This document shows positions 16,080-24,459 of a DNA stretch of 33,646 nt, piece by piece. The position numbers were made by a program, and so were the translations under genes. The notes beneath the pieces were generated by a model. That model ran no database searches, was not told the DNA's origin, and saw only the letters and a list, made by a program, of their open reading frames with translations. Source of the stretch: Gammaproteobacteria bacterium. Lineage in GTDB: Bacteria > Pseudomonadota > Gammaproteobacteria > GRL18. The stretch spans positions 1 through 33,646 of the forward strand of contig JALUZF010000085.1 in assembly GCA_027012135.1 (NCBI GenBank), read 5' to 3'. Numbering within the stretch: position 1 is the first letter of the stretch; each line of letters starts with the position of its first letter.

Positions 16080-18707
16080 ATGAATATTAATTATCTGATA
16101 ATTTTATTTATACTGTTATTAATAAATCCATCTTTAGCCGATAATTCAATTATTAATAATAATTCCAATCACGTAAAAACTCATCTTAATCTCTCCCTTG
16201 AGGAAAAAACATGGTTAGTTCAGCATCCTGTCATTGAAGTGGGTATTGACCCGTCATTTGCCCCTTTTGAATGGCTGGATAACAATCAGCAGCTTCAGGG
16301 AATGTCTGCGGATTACCTGACTCTGATACAGAATATTCTCAAAGTAAAGTTTAAAATCAAAAAAACGGTCAGCTGGCAGGAAACCCTTGATCTGGCAAAG
16401 GCCAATCGTCTGGACATGTTTTCAGATGCAAACAAAACCCCAGAACGAGAAAAATATCTGCTATTTTCTGAACCCTATATAGAGACTCCTATTGTTATTA
16501 TAAATGATATTCAGAAAGGTTTTATAGGCAGTATCAGTTACCTGAAAGGTAAACGTGTGGTCCTTGAAAAAGGCTTTTTTCTTAATGACTTAATAAAATC
16601 ACATTACCCGGATATTAAAATAGTTAATGTTGCAAATGGTTCAGAAGCACTCCAATACCTTGATTATAGGCTGGCCGATGCTTATATCGGAGATGCCATC
16701 TATAGCAACTTTCTTATTCAGAAAAACAACCTGCTTAACCTGCGTATTTCTGGTCATACCGGGTATAAAAATCAGCATCGCTTTGCCGTACCTAAAGATA
16801 AAGCAGTTTTATTATCCATTTTGAAAAAAGCATTAAAGCAGATTAGCAATAAACAAAAAGATCAGATCCTTTTTAAATGGCGAGGTATGCATATACAGCA
16901 GGGTATTTCTCTTAGAAAACTTATTTATATTGGCATTGCCATTGCCCTGTTATTTGCCCTGTTCACTTACTGGCTATTCCGTCTAAAAAAAGAAATCCAT
17001 CAGAGAAAGAAAATAGAACAGGCATTAATTGAAAGTGAAGCCCGTTTTCGAAATGTTTTTGAAGCCACTGATGCCATTGCTGTACATGGGTACAATAAGC
17101 ACCGGGAGGTTATTTACTGGAATCCCGCCAGTGAACAGCTGTACGGTTATAGCAAAAACACAGCGCTTGGGAAAAAACTGGAAAATCTGATTATTCCGGA
17201 TGAGATGCGTGAACCGGTTATACAGAGGATCAATGACTGGATTGATAATGGACATCCTATTCCCTCTGCCGAGTTAACACTTAAAAAATCAGATGGTAGT
17301 CCTGTTGATGTTTTCTCCAGTCATGTACTGCTTAAAAACAGCAACAATGAAGCTGAGCTGTACTGTATTGATATAGACATTAGTCTGCACAAAAAACAGG
17401 CCCGAAAAATTGAGTATCAGGCTTATTATGATACCTTAACGGATCTGCCCAACCGCTTTCTGGTACTGGATCGCCTGAACCAGTTACTCAATATGGCAGA
17501 ACGAAACCAGCAAAAAATAGCCGTTTTATTTCTGGATCTGGATGATTTTAAAAAGGTCAATGATACCCTGGGACACGAATGCGGTGATCTATTATTAATT
17601 GAAGCGGCCACACGTTTAAAACAAGTTATTCGGGCAAATGATACCATTGGACGGCTGGGCGGCGATGAATTTATTCTGCTTATTGGCGGCCTGGATAGCA
17701 ATAGTGATATCCAGGCCATTGCAGAAAATCTGTTAAAGCAGTTTCTTACCCCGTTTAAAATTGAATCCAGAGAAATAATACTGACTGCCAGTATCGGCAT
17801 TGCACTTTACCCGAATGATGGTAAAGAAACTTCAGAACTATTACGCAATGCCGACTCCGCCATGTACCATGCCAAAAAGAAAGGCAGGAATACGTTTTCC
17901 TATTTTACTAAAAAAATGAACCAGGATGCTTCCCGCCGGCTGGAACTGGAAGAACATATGCATGGGGCACTGGCCAGAAATGAATTTGAAGTATTCTATC
18001 AACCTAAAATTAATATTCATAATGGCAAACTTATTGGTGCCGAAGCCCTGTTGCGCTGGCATAATCCGGTTCTGGGAAATATATCTCCAGTTGAGTTTAT
18101 TCCTGTTTGTGAGCAAACAGGCCTGATCATCCCCATTAGCCAGTTTGTTTTTCAACAGGCTGTCAGGCAAACACATGAGTGGCAGCAGCAATACATACAA
18201 GATTTTAATATTGCCATTAACCTGTCACCCAGACAGTTTCGTGATCCCGATCTGGTTGGCTCAATACTCAAAATCATTGAAAACAGTAATTTATCAGCCA
18301 ATACCCTGGAACTTGAAATTACTGAGGGGGTATTATTAAACGGCCACAACTATATTAATGAAGCTTTAAACCGCATCAGCAGTATAGGTATCAAACTGGC
18401 CATGGATGATTTTGGTACCGGTTACTCGTCCCTGAGCTATTTACGTCGGTATCCATTTAATGTTCTGAAAATTGATCGCAGTTTTATTAAAGATATTGCC
18501 ATCGATCCGGCTGACAGGGAACTGGTTAATGCCGCCATTGCCATGGCACACGGACTAAATTTGAAAGTAGTTGCAGAAGGAGTGGAAACCAGTGAACAGT
18601 TAAAATATCTGCAGACACTGGATTGTGACATAGCTCAGGGGTATTATTACAGCCAGCCGGTTTGTGCTGGCGACTTTACTCAAATCATTAAGGATAGTTT
18701 AAGCTGA
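16080..18707 (+). CDS. Membrane c-di-GMP enzyme: SBP-PAS-GGDEF-EAL
   Basis: Predicted bifunctional c-di-GMP synthase/phosphodiesterase. I prefer the ATG at 16080, which starts a signal peptide (MNINYLIILFILLLINPSLA); an ATG at 16014 adds 22 residues, and neither has a clear ribosome site. Numbering from 16014: periplasmic solute-binding (SBP_bac_3) domain 55-290, membrane helix 303-323, PAS 342-460, GGDEF 465-630, EAL 645-893. GGDEF is intact (549-553) with an I-site RAND (540-543), so feedback inhibition by c-di-GMP is expected. EAL is intact (677-679), as are DDFGTG (798-803) and EGVE (855-858). The SBP domain probably senses an amino acid or similar small ligand. The DHH gene begins 5 bp after its stop. 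Confidence 0.93.
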   Translation: MNINYLIILFILLLINPSLADNSIINNNSNHVKTHLNLSLEEKTWLVQHPVIEVGIDPSFAPFEWLDNNQQLQGMSADYLTLIQNILKVKFKIKKTVSWQETLDLAKANRLDMFSDANKTPEREKYLLFSEPYIETPIVIINDIQKGFIGSISYLKGKRVVLEKGFFLNDLIKSHYPDIKIVNVANGSEALQYLDYRLADAYIGDAIYSNFLIQKNNLLNLRISGHTGYKNQHRFAVPKDKAVLLSILKKALKQISNKQKDQILFKWRGMHIQQGISLRKLIYIGIAIALLFALFTYWLFRLKKEIHQRKKIEQALIESEARFRNVFEATDAIAVHGYNKHREVIYWNPASEQLYGYSKNTALGKKLENLIIPDEMREPVIQRINDWIDNGHPIPSAELTLKKSDGSPVDVFSSHVLLKNSNNEAELYCIDIDISLHKKQARKIEYQAYYDTLTDLPNRFLVLDRLNQLLNMAERNQQKIAVLFLDLDDFKKVNDTLGHECGDLLLIEAATRLKQVIRANDTIGRLGGDEFILLIGGLDSNSDIQAIAENLLKQFLTPFKIESREIILTASIGIALYPNDGKETSELLRNADSAMYHAKKKGRNTFSYFTKKMNQDASRRLELEEHMHGALARNEFEVFYQPKINIHNGKLIGAEALLRWHNPVLGNISPVEFIPVCEQTGLIIPISQFVFQQAVRQTHEWQQQYIQDFNIAINLSPRQFRDPDLVGSILKIIENSNLSANTLELEITEGVLLNGHNYINEALNRISSIGIKLAMDDFGTGYSSLSYLRRYPFNVLKIDRSFIKDIAIDPADRELVNAAIAMAHGLNLKVVAEGVETSEQLKYLQTLDCDIAQGYYYSQPVCAGDFTQIIKDSLS

Positions 18708-18712
18708 ACACT

Positions 18713-19579
18713 ATGCCCCATCCAGTCACTATTATTTATCATGCCAACTGTCCTGACGGCTTTGGTGCAGCAGTAGCCGCCTGGCTGTTTTTTAAACAGC
18801 AGCCCGGTTACAAAAAAAAACACCTTAATTTTCATAAAGGTAAACACGGCACTGCACCACCGGACTGTAGCGATCATATCGTTTACATCCTGGATTTCAG
18901 CTATAAGCGTAATGATATGCAGAAACTTTGTCAGAGAGCACATAAAGTGATTCTGATTGATCACCATATCAGTGCTTATAAAGAACTAAATGATCTGCAA
19001 AAAACACCCAATCTGTCACTGCATTTTGATATGCAGCAATCCGGTGCCGTTTTAAGCTGGAAATACTTTCATAGGGGTCCGGTACCAAAGCTGTTAAAGC
19101 ATATTCAGGACAATGATCTCTGGCAGTTTAAACTTAACAATACCCGCACCATTATTTCAGCACTGATGTCCCATCCCCTGAAACGAAAGCAGTGGGCCTG
19201 CTGGTTAAAAGACAAACAGGCTCTGAAAAATTTACATACCGAAGGGCTGATTCTTGAACGCCACATAAAGAAACAGATCAGGCAATATAAACAGGCGGCG
19301 TTTATGGGCAATATTGCCGGTTACACGGTACCAGTTGTTAATGCCCCTTCCAGTATCGGCAGTGAATTGCTGAACCAGTTATCTGCAGGCCACCCTTTTG
19401 CCGCCGCTTATGAAGACAAGCCGGATCGCCGTAGCTGGCAGCTTCGTTCAGGCGGAGATAAAGCGATCGATGTATCAGTAATTGCGGCCTTATTCGGCGG
19501 AGGCGGCCACCAGCAAGCCAGCGGTTTCAGTACCGGCCATACAAGCATTAACCTTAAGGCGCCTGTTAATGCTAAATAG
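18713..19579 (+). CDS. DHH/DHHA1 family phosphoesterase
   Basis: Predicted metal-dependent phosphoesterase of the DHH superfamily, which includes NrnA/NrnB-type nanoRNases. 288 residues. Metal-binding residues: ANCPDG with Asp15, ILDFS with Asp61, IDHH (82-85), and Asp133/Asp135 in HIQDNDLW. The DHHA1 domain ends with GGGGHQQASGF (262-272), which binds the substrate end. No signal peptide, so cytoplasmic. It starts 5 bp after the GGDEF-EAL gene and overlaps the next gene by 11 bp. A role in clearing pGpG or other short oligonucleotides is plausible from family and context but not shown. Confidence 0.88.
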   Translation: MPHPVTIIYHANCPDGFGAAVAAWLFFKQQPGYKKKHLNFHKGKHGTAPPDCSDHIVYILDFSYKRNDMQKLCQRAHKVILIDHHISAYKELNDLQKTPNLSLHFDMQQSGAVLSWKYFHRGPVPKLLKHIQDNDLWQFKLNNTRTIISALMSHPLKRKQWACWLKDKQALKNLHTEGLILERHIKKQIRQYKQAAFMGNIAGYTVPVVNAPSSIGSELLNQLSAGHPFAAAYEDKPDRRSWQLRSGGDKAIDVSVIAALFGGGGHQQASGFSTGHTSINLKAPVNAK

Positions 19580-19970
19580 TATTAAGGCCATCAGTCTTGG
19601 CATTGTCACTCTGCTGCTGCTTGAGCTGCTTAACCAGCTTGTGGTTATTATGGCATCGGTTGGTTTTAACTATCTTATAAAAAGCTATCCTTCCCTGGCC
19701 TCCTGGTCACAGATTTTTACCTATTCAATTGCAGCACTGGGGCATTTTATCATTATGGTTATAACCGGAATGGTGGTTACTATGGCTTCCATATCAAAAC
19801 AGGCTTTTTTTAATGCAGGACTGGCCGTTATTATCGGCAGCGCTATTTCCCTTTATTTTTCGCTGAGAGATGATATTTTCACTCCCATTGCTTTTATCTT
19901 TTTAATATCGGGATTATTGTTTGCATTTCTGGGCTGCTGGATCTGGCAACGGCGGGAAAACAGGAAGTAA
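19569..19970 (+). CDS. Small four-helix membrane protein
   Basis: 133 residues from the ATG at 19569, which overlaps the DHH gene by 11 bp. Longer readings from a TTG at 19482 run inside the DHH gene and are not favoured. Four hydrophobic segments (about 7-27, 44-65, 75-92, 100-123) suggest an integral inner-membrane protein with a basic C-terminus (WQRRENRK). I do not recognise the family. Translational coupling to the DHH gene suggests a shared transcript with the c-di-GMP gene upstream. Confidence 0.7.
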   Translation: MLNSIKAISLGIVTLLLLELLNQLVVIMASVGFNYLIKSYPSLASWSQIFTYSIAALGHFIIMVITGMVVTMASISKQAFFNAGLAVIIGSAISLYFSLRDDIFTPIAFIFLISGLLFAFLGCWIWQRRENRK

Positions 19971-19979
19971 GTATAAGAA

Positions 19980-20044
19980 CCAGGCACAGACAATCTGCCC
20001 GCACCTGGAGATGTGTCTCCGAAACGGCTGTTTATTTAGCCGTT
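19980..20044. terminator. Convergent hairpin cluster
   Basis: Between the small membrane gene and carbonic anhydrase (convergent) are three inverted repeats: CCAGG...CCTGG with inner CAGA/TCTG (19980-20008), GGAGA-TGTG-TCTCC (20007-20020), and AACGGCT/AGCCGTT (20023-20044), the last overlapping the carbonic anhydrase stop. No good T-run follows, so this is a possible bidirectional transcript end rather than a textbook terminator. Confidence 0.4.
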
Positions 20045-20844
20045 GGAATTTTCTTGACGACAACACGACCGTTCAGAGGCTGAACCGGGCGATTGTTAGG
20101 ATGTTTAAGCGCATACTGGAAAGCTTCTAACTGCAGCTTATTTACATTGGAACGGGTCTGCATAACAATCCAGATCACCCCTTCAGTACAGGGTGGTGTA
20201 GTCAGAGATCCACTATAACGGAAGTAGTTTTTAACCACCTTGTCACGTTCAAATAATTCCAGATCACGAACGCCGGGACGTTTGGTTTCACCCACATTAA
20301 AGGGCATATTTTTTAATAAGGCATCCAGTGCGGTATTAGCTGGGCCTGGGCGGTAAAGCAGGGAAACTACGGCAATCTGATTATCTTCACTGACATGCAC
20401 AAAGTGGGCTTCCAGGGGATAGGAAACACCGTCTATCCTATGTTCGCTGGGGGTGTGAAAGTGAAACTGCTTGAGAAAAAAAGGTTTTTCATCAATGGTA
20501 ATTTTACCGCCGGAACGGATATTGACCTGAATAGTATGACCGTTATTAACAATATTTTCCGGTACCAGCATATTATATTCAAAGCGAATACCTTTTAGTT
20601 TTGAAGGTACCGCCGTACTGATATTGATAGGCGACTGATTTTTACCTTCATGACACATTCTGTACTCATCTGATAATAAGGCCCAGTATTGAGGCCCCGT
20701 TCTGTCCTGATAAGACCACTTTGCATGCTCTGTTGCTACTTTCTCGGCTCCGGCGGCCTGCTCTTTGGCAACAGTCCATGCAGGTAAAGCAATAAGTGCT
20801 GATATCAGCAGAAAACCAAGTGGTTTTATGGCTGTTAATTTCAT
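20032..20844 (-). CDS. Alpha-class carbonic anhydrase, periplasmic
   Basis: Interconverts CO2 and bicarbonate. 270 residues with a signal peptide (about 1-26, cleavage after TVA). Zinc ligands are visible: QFHFH (His128, His130) and EAHFVH (His147). SLTTPPC holds the gatekeeper Thr215, and Cys64 with Cys219 probably form the disulfide usual in bacterial alpha enzymes. QSPINI (70-75) is also a family signature. Intact and likely active. Divergent from the DsrC-family gene across a 223-bp gap. A periplasmic enzyme would help supply inorganic carbon or buffer pH. Confidence 0.96.
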   Translation of the reverse strand: MKLTAIKPLGFLLISALIALPAWTVAKEQAAGAEKVATEHAKWSYQDRTGPQYWALLSDEYRMCHEGKNQSPINISTAVPSKLKGIRFEYNMLVPENIVNNGHTIQVNIRSGGKITIDEKPFFLKQFHFHTPSEHRIDGVSYPLEAHFVHVSEDNQIAVVSLLYRPGPANTALDALLKNMPFNVGETKRPGVRDLELFERDKVVKNYFRYSGSLTTPPCTEGVIWIVMQTRSNVNKLQLEAFQYALKHPNNRPVQPLNGRVVVKKIPTAK

Positions 20845-20990
20845 ATAAATTTCCTGTGATTGGTCAAAAGAATTAATTCATTAGCGTTAACTATAAGTGA
20901 AAGCGAAGTGATTTTCATCCAAATTACTATAAATTTAAGATAAAAAATTATTTTAAAAAGCAAATACCTTTTCTTTCTGAAGTTCTGTTC

Positions 20991-21029
20991 TATACTTAAA
21001 TTAATAACCAAGTAATTAGATTGGTTATT
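20991..21029 (+). promoter_or_regulatory. TATACT box and perfect inverted repeat before DsrC-like gene
   Basis: TATACT at 20991-20996 is a likely -10. Just after it, AATAACCAA (21003-21011) and TTGGTTATT (21021-21029) form a perfect 9-bp inverted repeat with a 9-base spacer. The repeat lies at or just past the expected transcription start, as an operator or leader hairpin would. The carbonic anhydrase start is about 160 bp away in the other direction. Confidence 0.55.
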
Positions 21030-21067
21030 TTCACCACGAAACATGGACATAACGATGGAGAAAGGCA

Positions 21068-21391
21068 ATGTACGACACAGTCAATATGGTACGCATTACC
21101 GGCTTGAACCCTGAGGAAATTGAAGAACGGGCTAATGCTATTGGCATCCGGCTGACCGATGAACACTGGGACGCGATTAAGTTTATCAGAAACTTCTATG
21201 ATTATCATGAAGATGAAGAGCTGGAAGTGCGGGATTTTAATAATGCCATTAAAGGAAAATACGCAGACAAAGGCGGCCTACAGTACCTGTACCGATTATT
21301 TCCCGATGGCCCGGTGGACACACTGACCCGGCTTGCAGGTATCAGCGAAATAAAAAATACCCGTAACCCGTCTATGGGTTCTGTGCAATAG
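21068..21391 (+). CDS. DsrC/TusE-family protein lacking both cysteines
   Basis: 107 residues. The DsrC/TusE fold signature is clear: LTDEHWDAIKFIRNFY (29-44) and LQYLYRLFPDGPVDTLTRLAG. DsrC carries sulfur on a C-terminal Cys with a second Cys in KQAC; here the second becomes Thr (DTLTRLAG) and the tail ends in GSVQ, so no cysteine remains at all. The protein therefore cannot act as a sulfur carrier. Cys-less DsrC homologues have been proposed to be regulatory. GGAGAAAGGC precedes the ATG. Convergent with mtgA (11 bp), divergent from carbonic anhydrase. Confidence 0.88.
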   Translation: MYDTVNMVRITGLNPEEIEERANAIGIRLTDEHWDAIKFIRNFYDYHEDEELEVRDFNNAIKGKYADKGGLQYLYRLFPDGPVDTLTRLAGISEIKNTRNPSMGSVQ

Positions 21392-21402
21392 CTTTCAGCT
21401 AA

Positions 21403-22062
21403 TTAATTCAGGTTGAGCCAGGTCAGTCCAAGCTGCCTCATCTGTTTTTCTATCCAGCGCACCCGGCTCTGGGTGTAGGCAGATGGCCTAATAACCCTGT
21501 ATCGATAAGGGTTAGGTAATACTGCGGCCAGCCGTGCGGCTTCATGAAAAGTTAACCGGGCTGCTGGTTTATGAAAATAAGCCTGGCTGGCCGCTTCCAC
21601 ACCAAATATTCCCGGGCCGAACTCCACTATATTCAGATAAACTTCCAGGATCCGCTGTTTACTGACCATTAACTCCAGAATAACCGTTAAGCCGGCTTCC
21701 AGTGCCTTACGTATCCAGCTTCTCCCCTCCCAGAAAAACAGATTTTTAATGGTTTGCTGACTAATGGTACTGGCTCCGCGGACGGCTTTACCCTGTCCAC
21801 TGGCAGAAACAACCTGTTTAATTGAGTTAAAATCAAAGCCCGAATGCCGGGGAAATAACTGATCTTCAGCGGCAATCACAGCCAGCTTCATCGGTGCAGA
21901 AATCCTGTCTCCATCAACCCAGTGCTGCTGTATTGTGACAGGAAAGTTATTCGGCGGTATGATCTGCCGCTGCAGTTTCCACATCCATACAGGTGGATTA
22001 AACAGGTTTAAAGCGCCGACCAGTATCAATGACAGCAGTAAAAAAACTGTAAACAACAGCAA
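21403..22062 (-). CDS. mtgA: Monofunctional peptidoglycan transglycosylase
   Basis: Polymerises lipid II into glycan strands at the inner membrane (GT51 family). From the TTG at 22062 it has 219 residues. An N-terminal membrane anchor is followed by [14 protein letters not shown] (catalytic Glu66), [14 protein letters not shown], and [15 protein letters not shown] around the second Glu. The start is uncertain. The frame is open upstream with a plausible basic N-terminus ([12 protein letters not shown]) back to CTG at 22104 or 22128, but no ATG or GTG exists there, and an in-frame TAA lies just beyond. E. coli MtgA is 242 residues, so a start at 22104 (233 residues) would fit better. Confidence 0.93.
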   Translation of the reverse strand: MLLFTVFLLLSLILVGALNLFNPPVWMWKLQRQIIPPNNFPVTIQQHWVDGDRISAPMKLAVIAAEDQLFPRHSGFDFNSIKQVVSASGQGKAVRGASTISQQTIKNLFFWEGRSWIRKALEAGLTVILELMVSKQRILEVYLNIVEFGPGIFGVEAASQAYFHKPAARLTFHEAARLAAVLPNPYRYRVIRPSAYTQSRVRWIEKQMRQLGLTWLNLN

Positions 22063-22124
22063 CAGTTTTTTTAACAGCCAGTTAAATATTGCTTTAAGTT
22101 TCAGATTAAACCCCCGTTTTTTAT

Positions 22125-22152
22125 CCAGCTTTTAGCTTCTAGCTTTTAGCAG
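22125..22152. repeat. 7-bp tandem repeat upstream of mtgA
   Basis: Reads TCCAGCT, TTTAGCT, TCTAGCT, TTTAGCA: four units of 7 bp with AGC in phase. It lies where the mtgA leader and start would be, between divergent mtgA and pstS. The unit length is the same as in the array before rapA, though the unit differs. Confidence 0.6.
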
Positions 22153-22272
22153 TTATTCAGTATAACCCATAGCACCGTAGAGTGACTGGCTGCAGGTACT
22201 GTGTTTACCCTGAATCATGACACAGATATTCCAGATATGAAATTTTTATGACAATGCACTTGCAGGCTCTTT

Positions 22273-22306
22273 CTGTCATAAAGTTGTCACAATGGCTTTC
22301 TATAAT
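22273..22306 (+). promoter_or_regulatory. PHO box and -10 of pstS
   Basis: CTGTCATAAAGTTGTCAC (22273-22290) consists of two 7-bp PhoB half sites separated by 4 bp and is identical to the E. coli phoA PHO box. A perfect TATAAT (22301-22306) follows after 10 bp, the spacing expected when PhoB replaces the -35 contact. Transcription should start near 22313, so pstS and the genes behind it are phosphate-starvation induced. Confidence 0.92.
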
Positions 22307-22342
22307 GACAGGCTGAATTTATTCATAAATGGAAAAATAAAG

Positions 22343-23413
22343 ATGCTTTTAAGAAAACCTGCTGTAAAACTTATTGCGGCCAGTATTCTGGCCATCACCA
22401 TGGTCACTATGGCACAGGCCCGTGATCAGATAAAAATTGTTGGTTCTTCAACCGTTTATCCTTTTGCCAGCTCTGTTGCTGAAGAATTTGGAGCCACCAC
22501 TGATAACCCAACTCCTGTGGTTGAGTCCACCGGTTCCGGCGGCGGCATGAAATTATTCTGTAAAGGTAATGGTTTAAATACACCAGATATTACCAATGCC
22601 TCACGCAGAATGAAAACCAGGGAATATAAACTCTGTGACAAAAATGGTGTCACCGATATTACCGAAGCGGTTATTGGTTTTGACGGTATCGCTATCGCAC
22701 AGAATAAACAGAACAAGCCTTTAAGCCTGACCAAAAAGCAGTTATTACTTGCGGTTGCTGAACAGGTACCTTCCAGAGACGGTAAGTCTCTGGTTAAAAA
22801 CCCCTACAGAAACTGGAAGGAAATTGATTCCAGCCTGCCTGACAGAGAAATTATTATTTACGGCCCGCCCACCAGCTCCGGAACCCGTGATGCTTTTGAA
22901 GATATGATTATGAAAGCACAAACCAAGAAAATGGATGTTTATACGGCTTTGTATAAAAAAGACAAGGTTAAAAACAGGGGCTACAGGAAATATCATAAAG
23001 TCAGACAGGACGGTGTTTATGTGCCTTCCGGTGAAAATGATAACCTGATTGTACAGAAACTGGAAAAAAATCCTAAAGCCATTGGTATTTTCGGCTACAG
23101 CTTCCTGATGGAAAACGATGATAAAATCGCCGCCGCTAAAGTTGAAGGGGTATTACCTGACCCGACTACCATTTCCAGCGGTCAATACCCTATTTCACGT
23201 TCCCTGTTTTTCTACATAAAAAATTCTCATAGAAAAGAGGTACCTGCCATCGACAGGTATGTTGAAATGTTTATGCAGGAAGACATGATTGGTCCTGATG
23301 GTATTTTATCTGAAATCGGCCTGATCCCCTTACCGGATGAACGACGCTCTGCTATCAGAGCCAGTGTTTTAAAACACACTAAACTGACTTTGGACGACCT
23401 GGCTAAAAAATAA
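22343..23413 (+). CDS. pstS: Phosphate ABC transporter, substrate-binding protein
   Basis: Periplasmic phosphate receptor of the high-affinity Pst system. I use the ATG at 22343 (356 residues) because the ATG at 22292 lies upstream of the predicted transcription start and would precede the -10. Signal peptide MLLRKPAVKLIAASILAITM ends at about AQA. The mature protein begins with RDQIKIVGSSTVYPF, which has the GSST phosphate loop, then ESTGSGGGMKLFC and TSSGTRDAFEDM with its anion-binding residues. PstS is the first gene of pstSCAB-phoU. A cluster of hairpins before pstC could lower downstream expression relative to pstS. Confidence 0.96.
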   Translation: MLLRKPAVKLIAASILAITMVTMAQARDQIKIVGSSTVYPFASSVAEEFGATTDNPTPVVESTGSGGGMKLFCKGNGLNTPDITNASRRMKTREYKLCDKNGVTDITEAVIGFDGIAIAQNKQNKPLSLTKKQLLLAVAEQVPSRDGKSLVKNPYRNWKEIDSSLPDREIIIYGPPTSSGTRDAFEDMIMKAQTKKMDVYTALYKKDKVKNRGYRKYHKVRQDGVYVPSGENDNLIVQKLEKNPKAIGIFGYSFLMENDDKIAAAKVEGVLPDPTTISSGQYPISRSLFFYIKNSHRKEVPAIDRYVEMFMQEDMIGPDGILSEIGLIPLPDERRSAIRASVLKHTKLTLDDLAKK

Positions 23414-23420
23414 CCTAGAA

Positions 23421-23486
23421 GCTAAATTTAGCCAGCATTGATAATGGATTATCAAAAGCCTTCTCCCCGTCAGGGAAGAAGGCTTT
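23421..23486 (+). other. Hairpin cluster between pstS and pstC
   Basis: Three palindromes in 66 bp: GCTAAATTTAGC (23421-23432, perfect), TTGATAA-TGGA-TTATCAA (23438-23455, perfect), and AAAGCCTTCT/AGAAGGCTTT (23455-23486) with a further CCC/GGG inside. No T-run follows. It probably slows or processes transcripts after pstS rather than ending them outright. Confidence 0.7.
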
Positions 23487-23529
23487 CCATTTTATCGTGA
23501 ATAAACCTGTTATATAACTGGAGTGTCTC

Positions 23530-24459
23530 TTGAGACCCTTTGAACTAAAAAAAAGACACAGCGGACTAAAAGAAAAAGTGATTCGTTTTCTGCTGGTTTC
23601 TGCTGCAGTCGTCTCTATTCTGACCACCTTTGGGGTGCTATTTTCAATCCTGTTTGAAGCCATAGAATTTTTCCAGATGCGCAGCTTCTGGTACTTTATT
23701 ACCGGCACAGAATGGTCACCCGGTGTAACTGACAGCAAGTTCGGTGCCCTGCCTATCTTTTCCGGCACCTTTATTATTACCATTATTGCCATGTCGGTTG
23801 CGCTGCCAATCGGCCTGGGCAGTGCCATTTTTTTAAGTGAGTACGCCTCCCCTTTTATGCGTGACCACCTGAAACCCCTGCTGGAGATCCTGGCTGGGAT
23901 CCCAACGGTAGTCTATGGTTTTTTTGCCGCTATTACCGTGGCGCCTGCCATTGTCCATTTTTTTGGCCTGTTCGGCATTCATGCTTCTTTTAACAGCGCC
24001 CTGGCCAGCGGCGTAGTTATGGGCATTATGATTATTCCGGTTATTTCATCTTTAAGTGATGATGTTATCCGCGCAGTACCCGATTCTCAGCGTAAGGCCT
24101 CTCTGGCTCTGGGCATGACAACCAGTGAAACCATTAAATCCATTGTTATTCCCTCCGCGTTACCCGGCATTATATCCGCCACCCTGTTAGGCCTTTCCAA
24201 GGCTCTGGGGGAAACCATGATTGTGGTGATGGCCGCAGGTCTGCGCCCCAACCTGTCCTGGAATGCACTGGAAGACATGACCACGGTTACTGTGCGTATT
24301 GTGGATGCCCTGGTGGGTGATCATGAATTTAATTCTCCTGATACTCTGTCTGCATTTGCCCTGGGGCTGATTCTGTTTGTAGTAACCCTGGTACTGAATG
24401 TTATCTCTTTAAGCCTGATCCGTAAGTTTAAGGAAAAATACAAGATAAATACCCTATGA
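23530..24459 (+). CDS. pstC: Phosphate ABC transporter permease
   Basis: One of the two membrane subunits of the Pst importer. 309 residues, about six helices. The permease loop appears as LALGMTTSETIKSIVIPSALPG (near 197-218) and GLSKALGETMIV. TTG start, supported by GGAG six bases upstream and an in-frame TAA a few codons before; no ATG fits. The last ATGA of this gene overlaps the pstA start by 4 bp, so translation is coupled. Confidence 0.95.
   Translation: MRPFELKKRHSGLKEKVIRFLLVSAAVVSILTTFGVLFSILFEAIEFFQMRSFWYFITGTEWSPGVTDSKFGALPIFSGTFIITIIAMSVALPIGLGSAIFLSEYASPFMRDHLKPLLEILAGIPTVVYGFFAAITVAPAIVHFFGLFGIHASFNSALASGVVMGIMIIPVISSLSDDVIRAVPDSQRKASLALGMTTSETIKSIVIPSALPGIISATLLGLSKALGETMIVVMAAGLRPNLSWNALEDMTTVTVRIVDALVGDHEFNSPDTLSAFALGLILFVVTLVLNVISLSLIRKFKEKYKINTL

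Noticed and set aside
19482-19568. Longer start for the small membrane protein
   Set aside because: It uses a TTG inside the DHHA1 coding region and adds no membrane or signal feature.
22292-22342. N-terminal extension of PstS from ATG 22292
   Set aside because: The ATG lies before the -10 box and the extension precedes a normal signal peptide.
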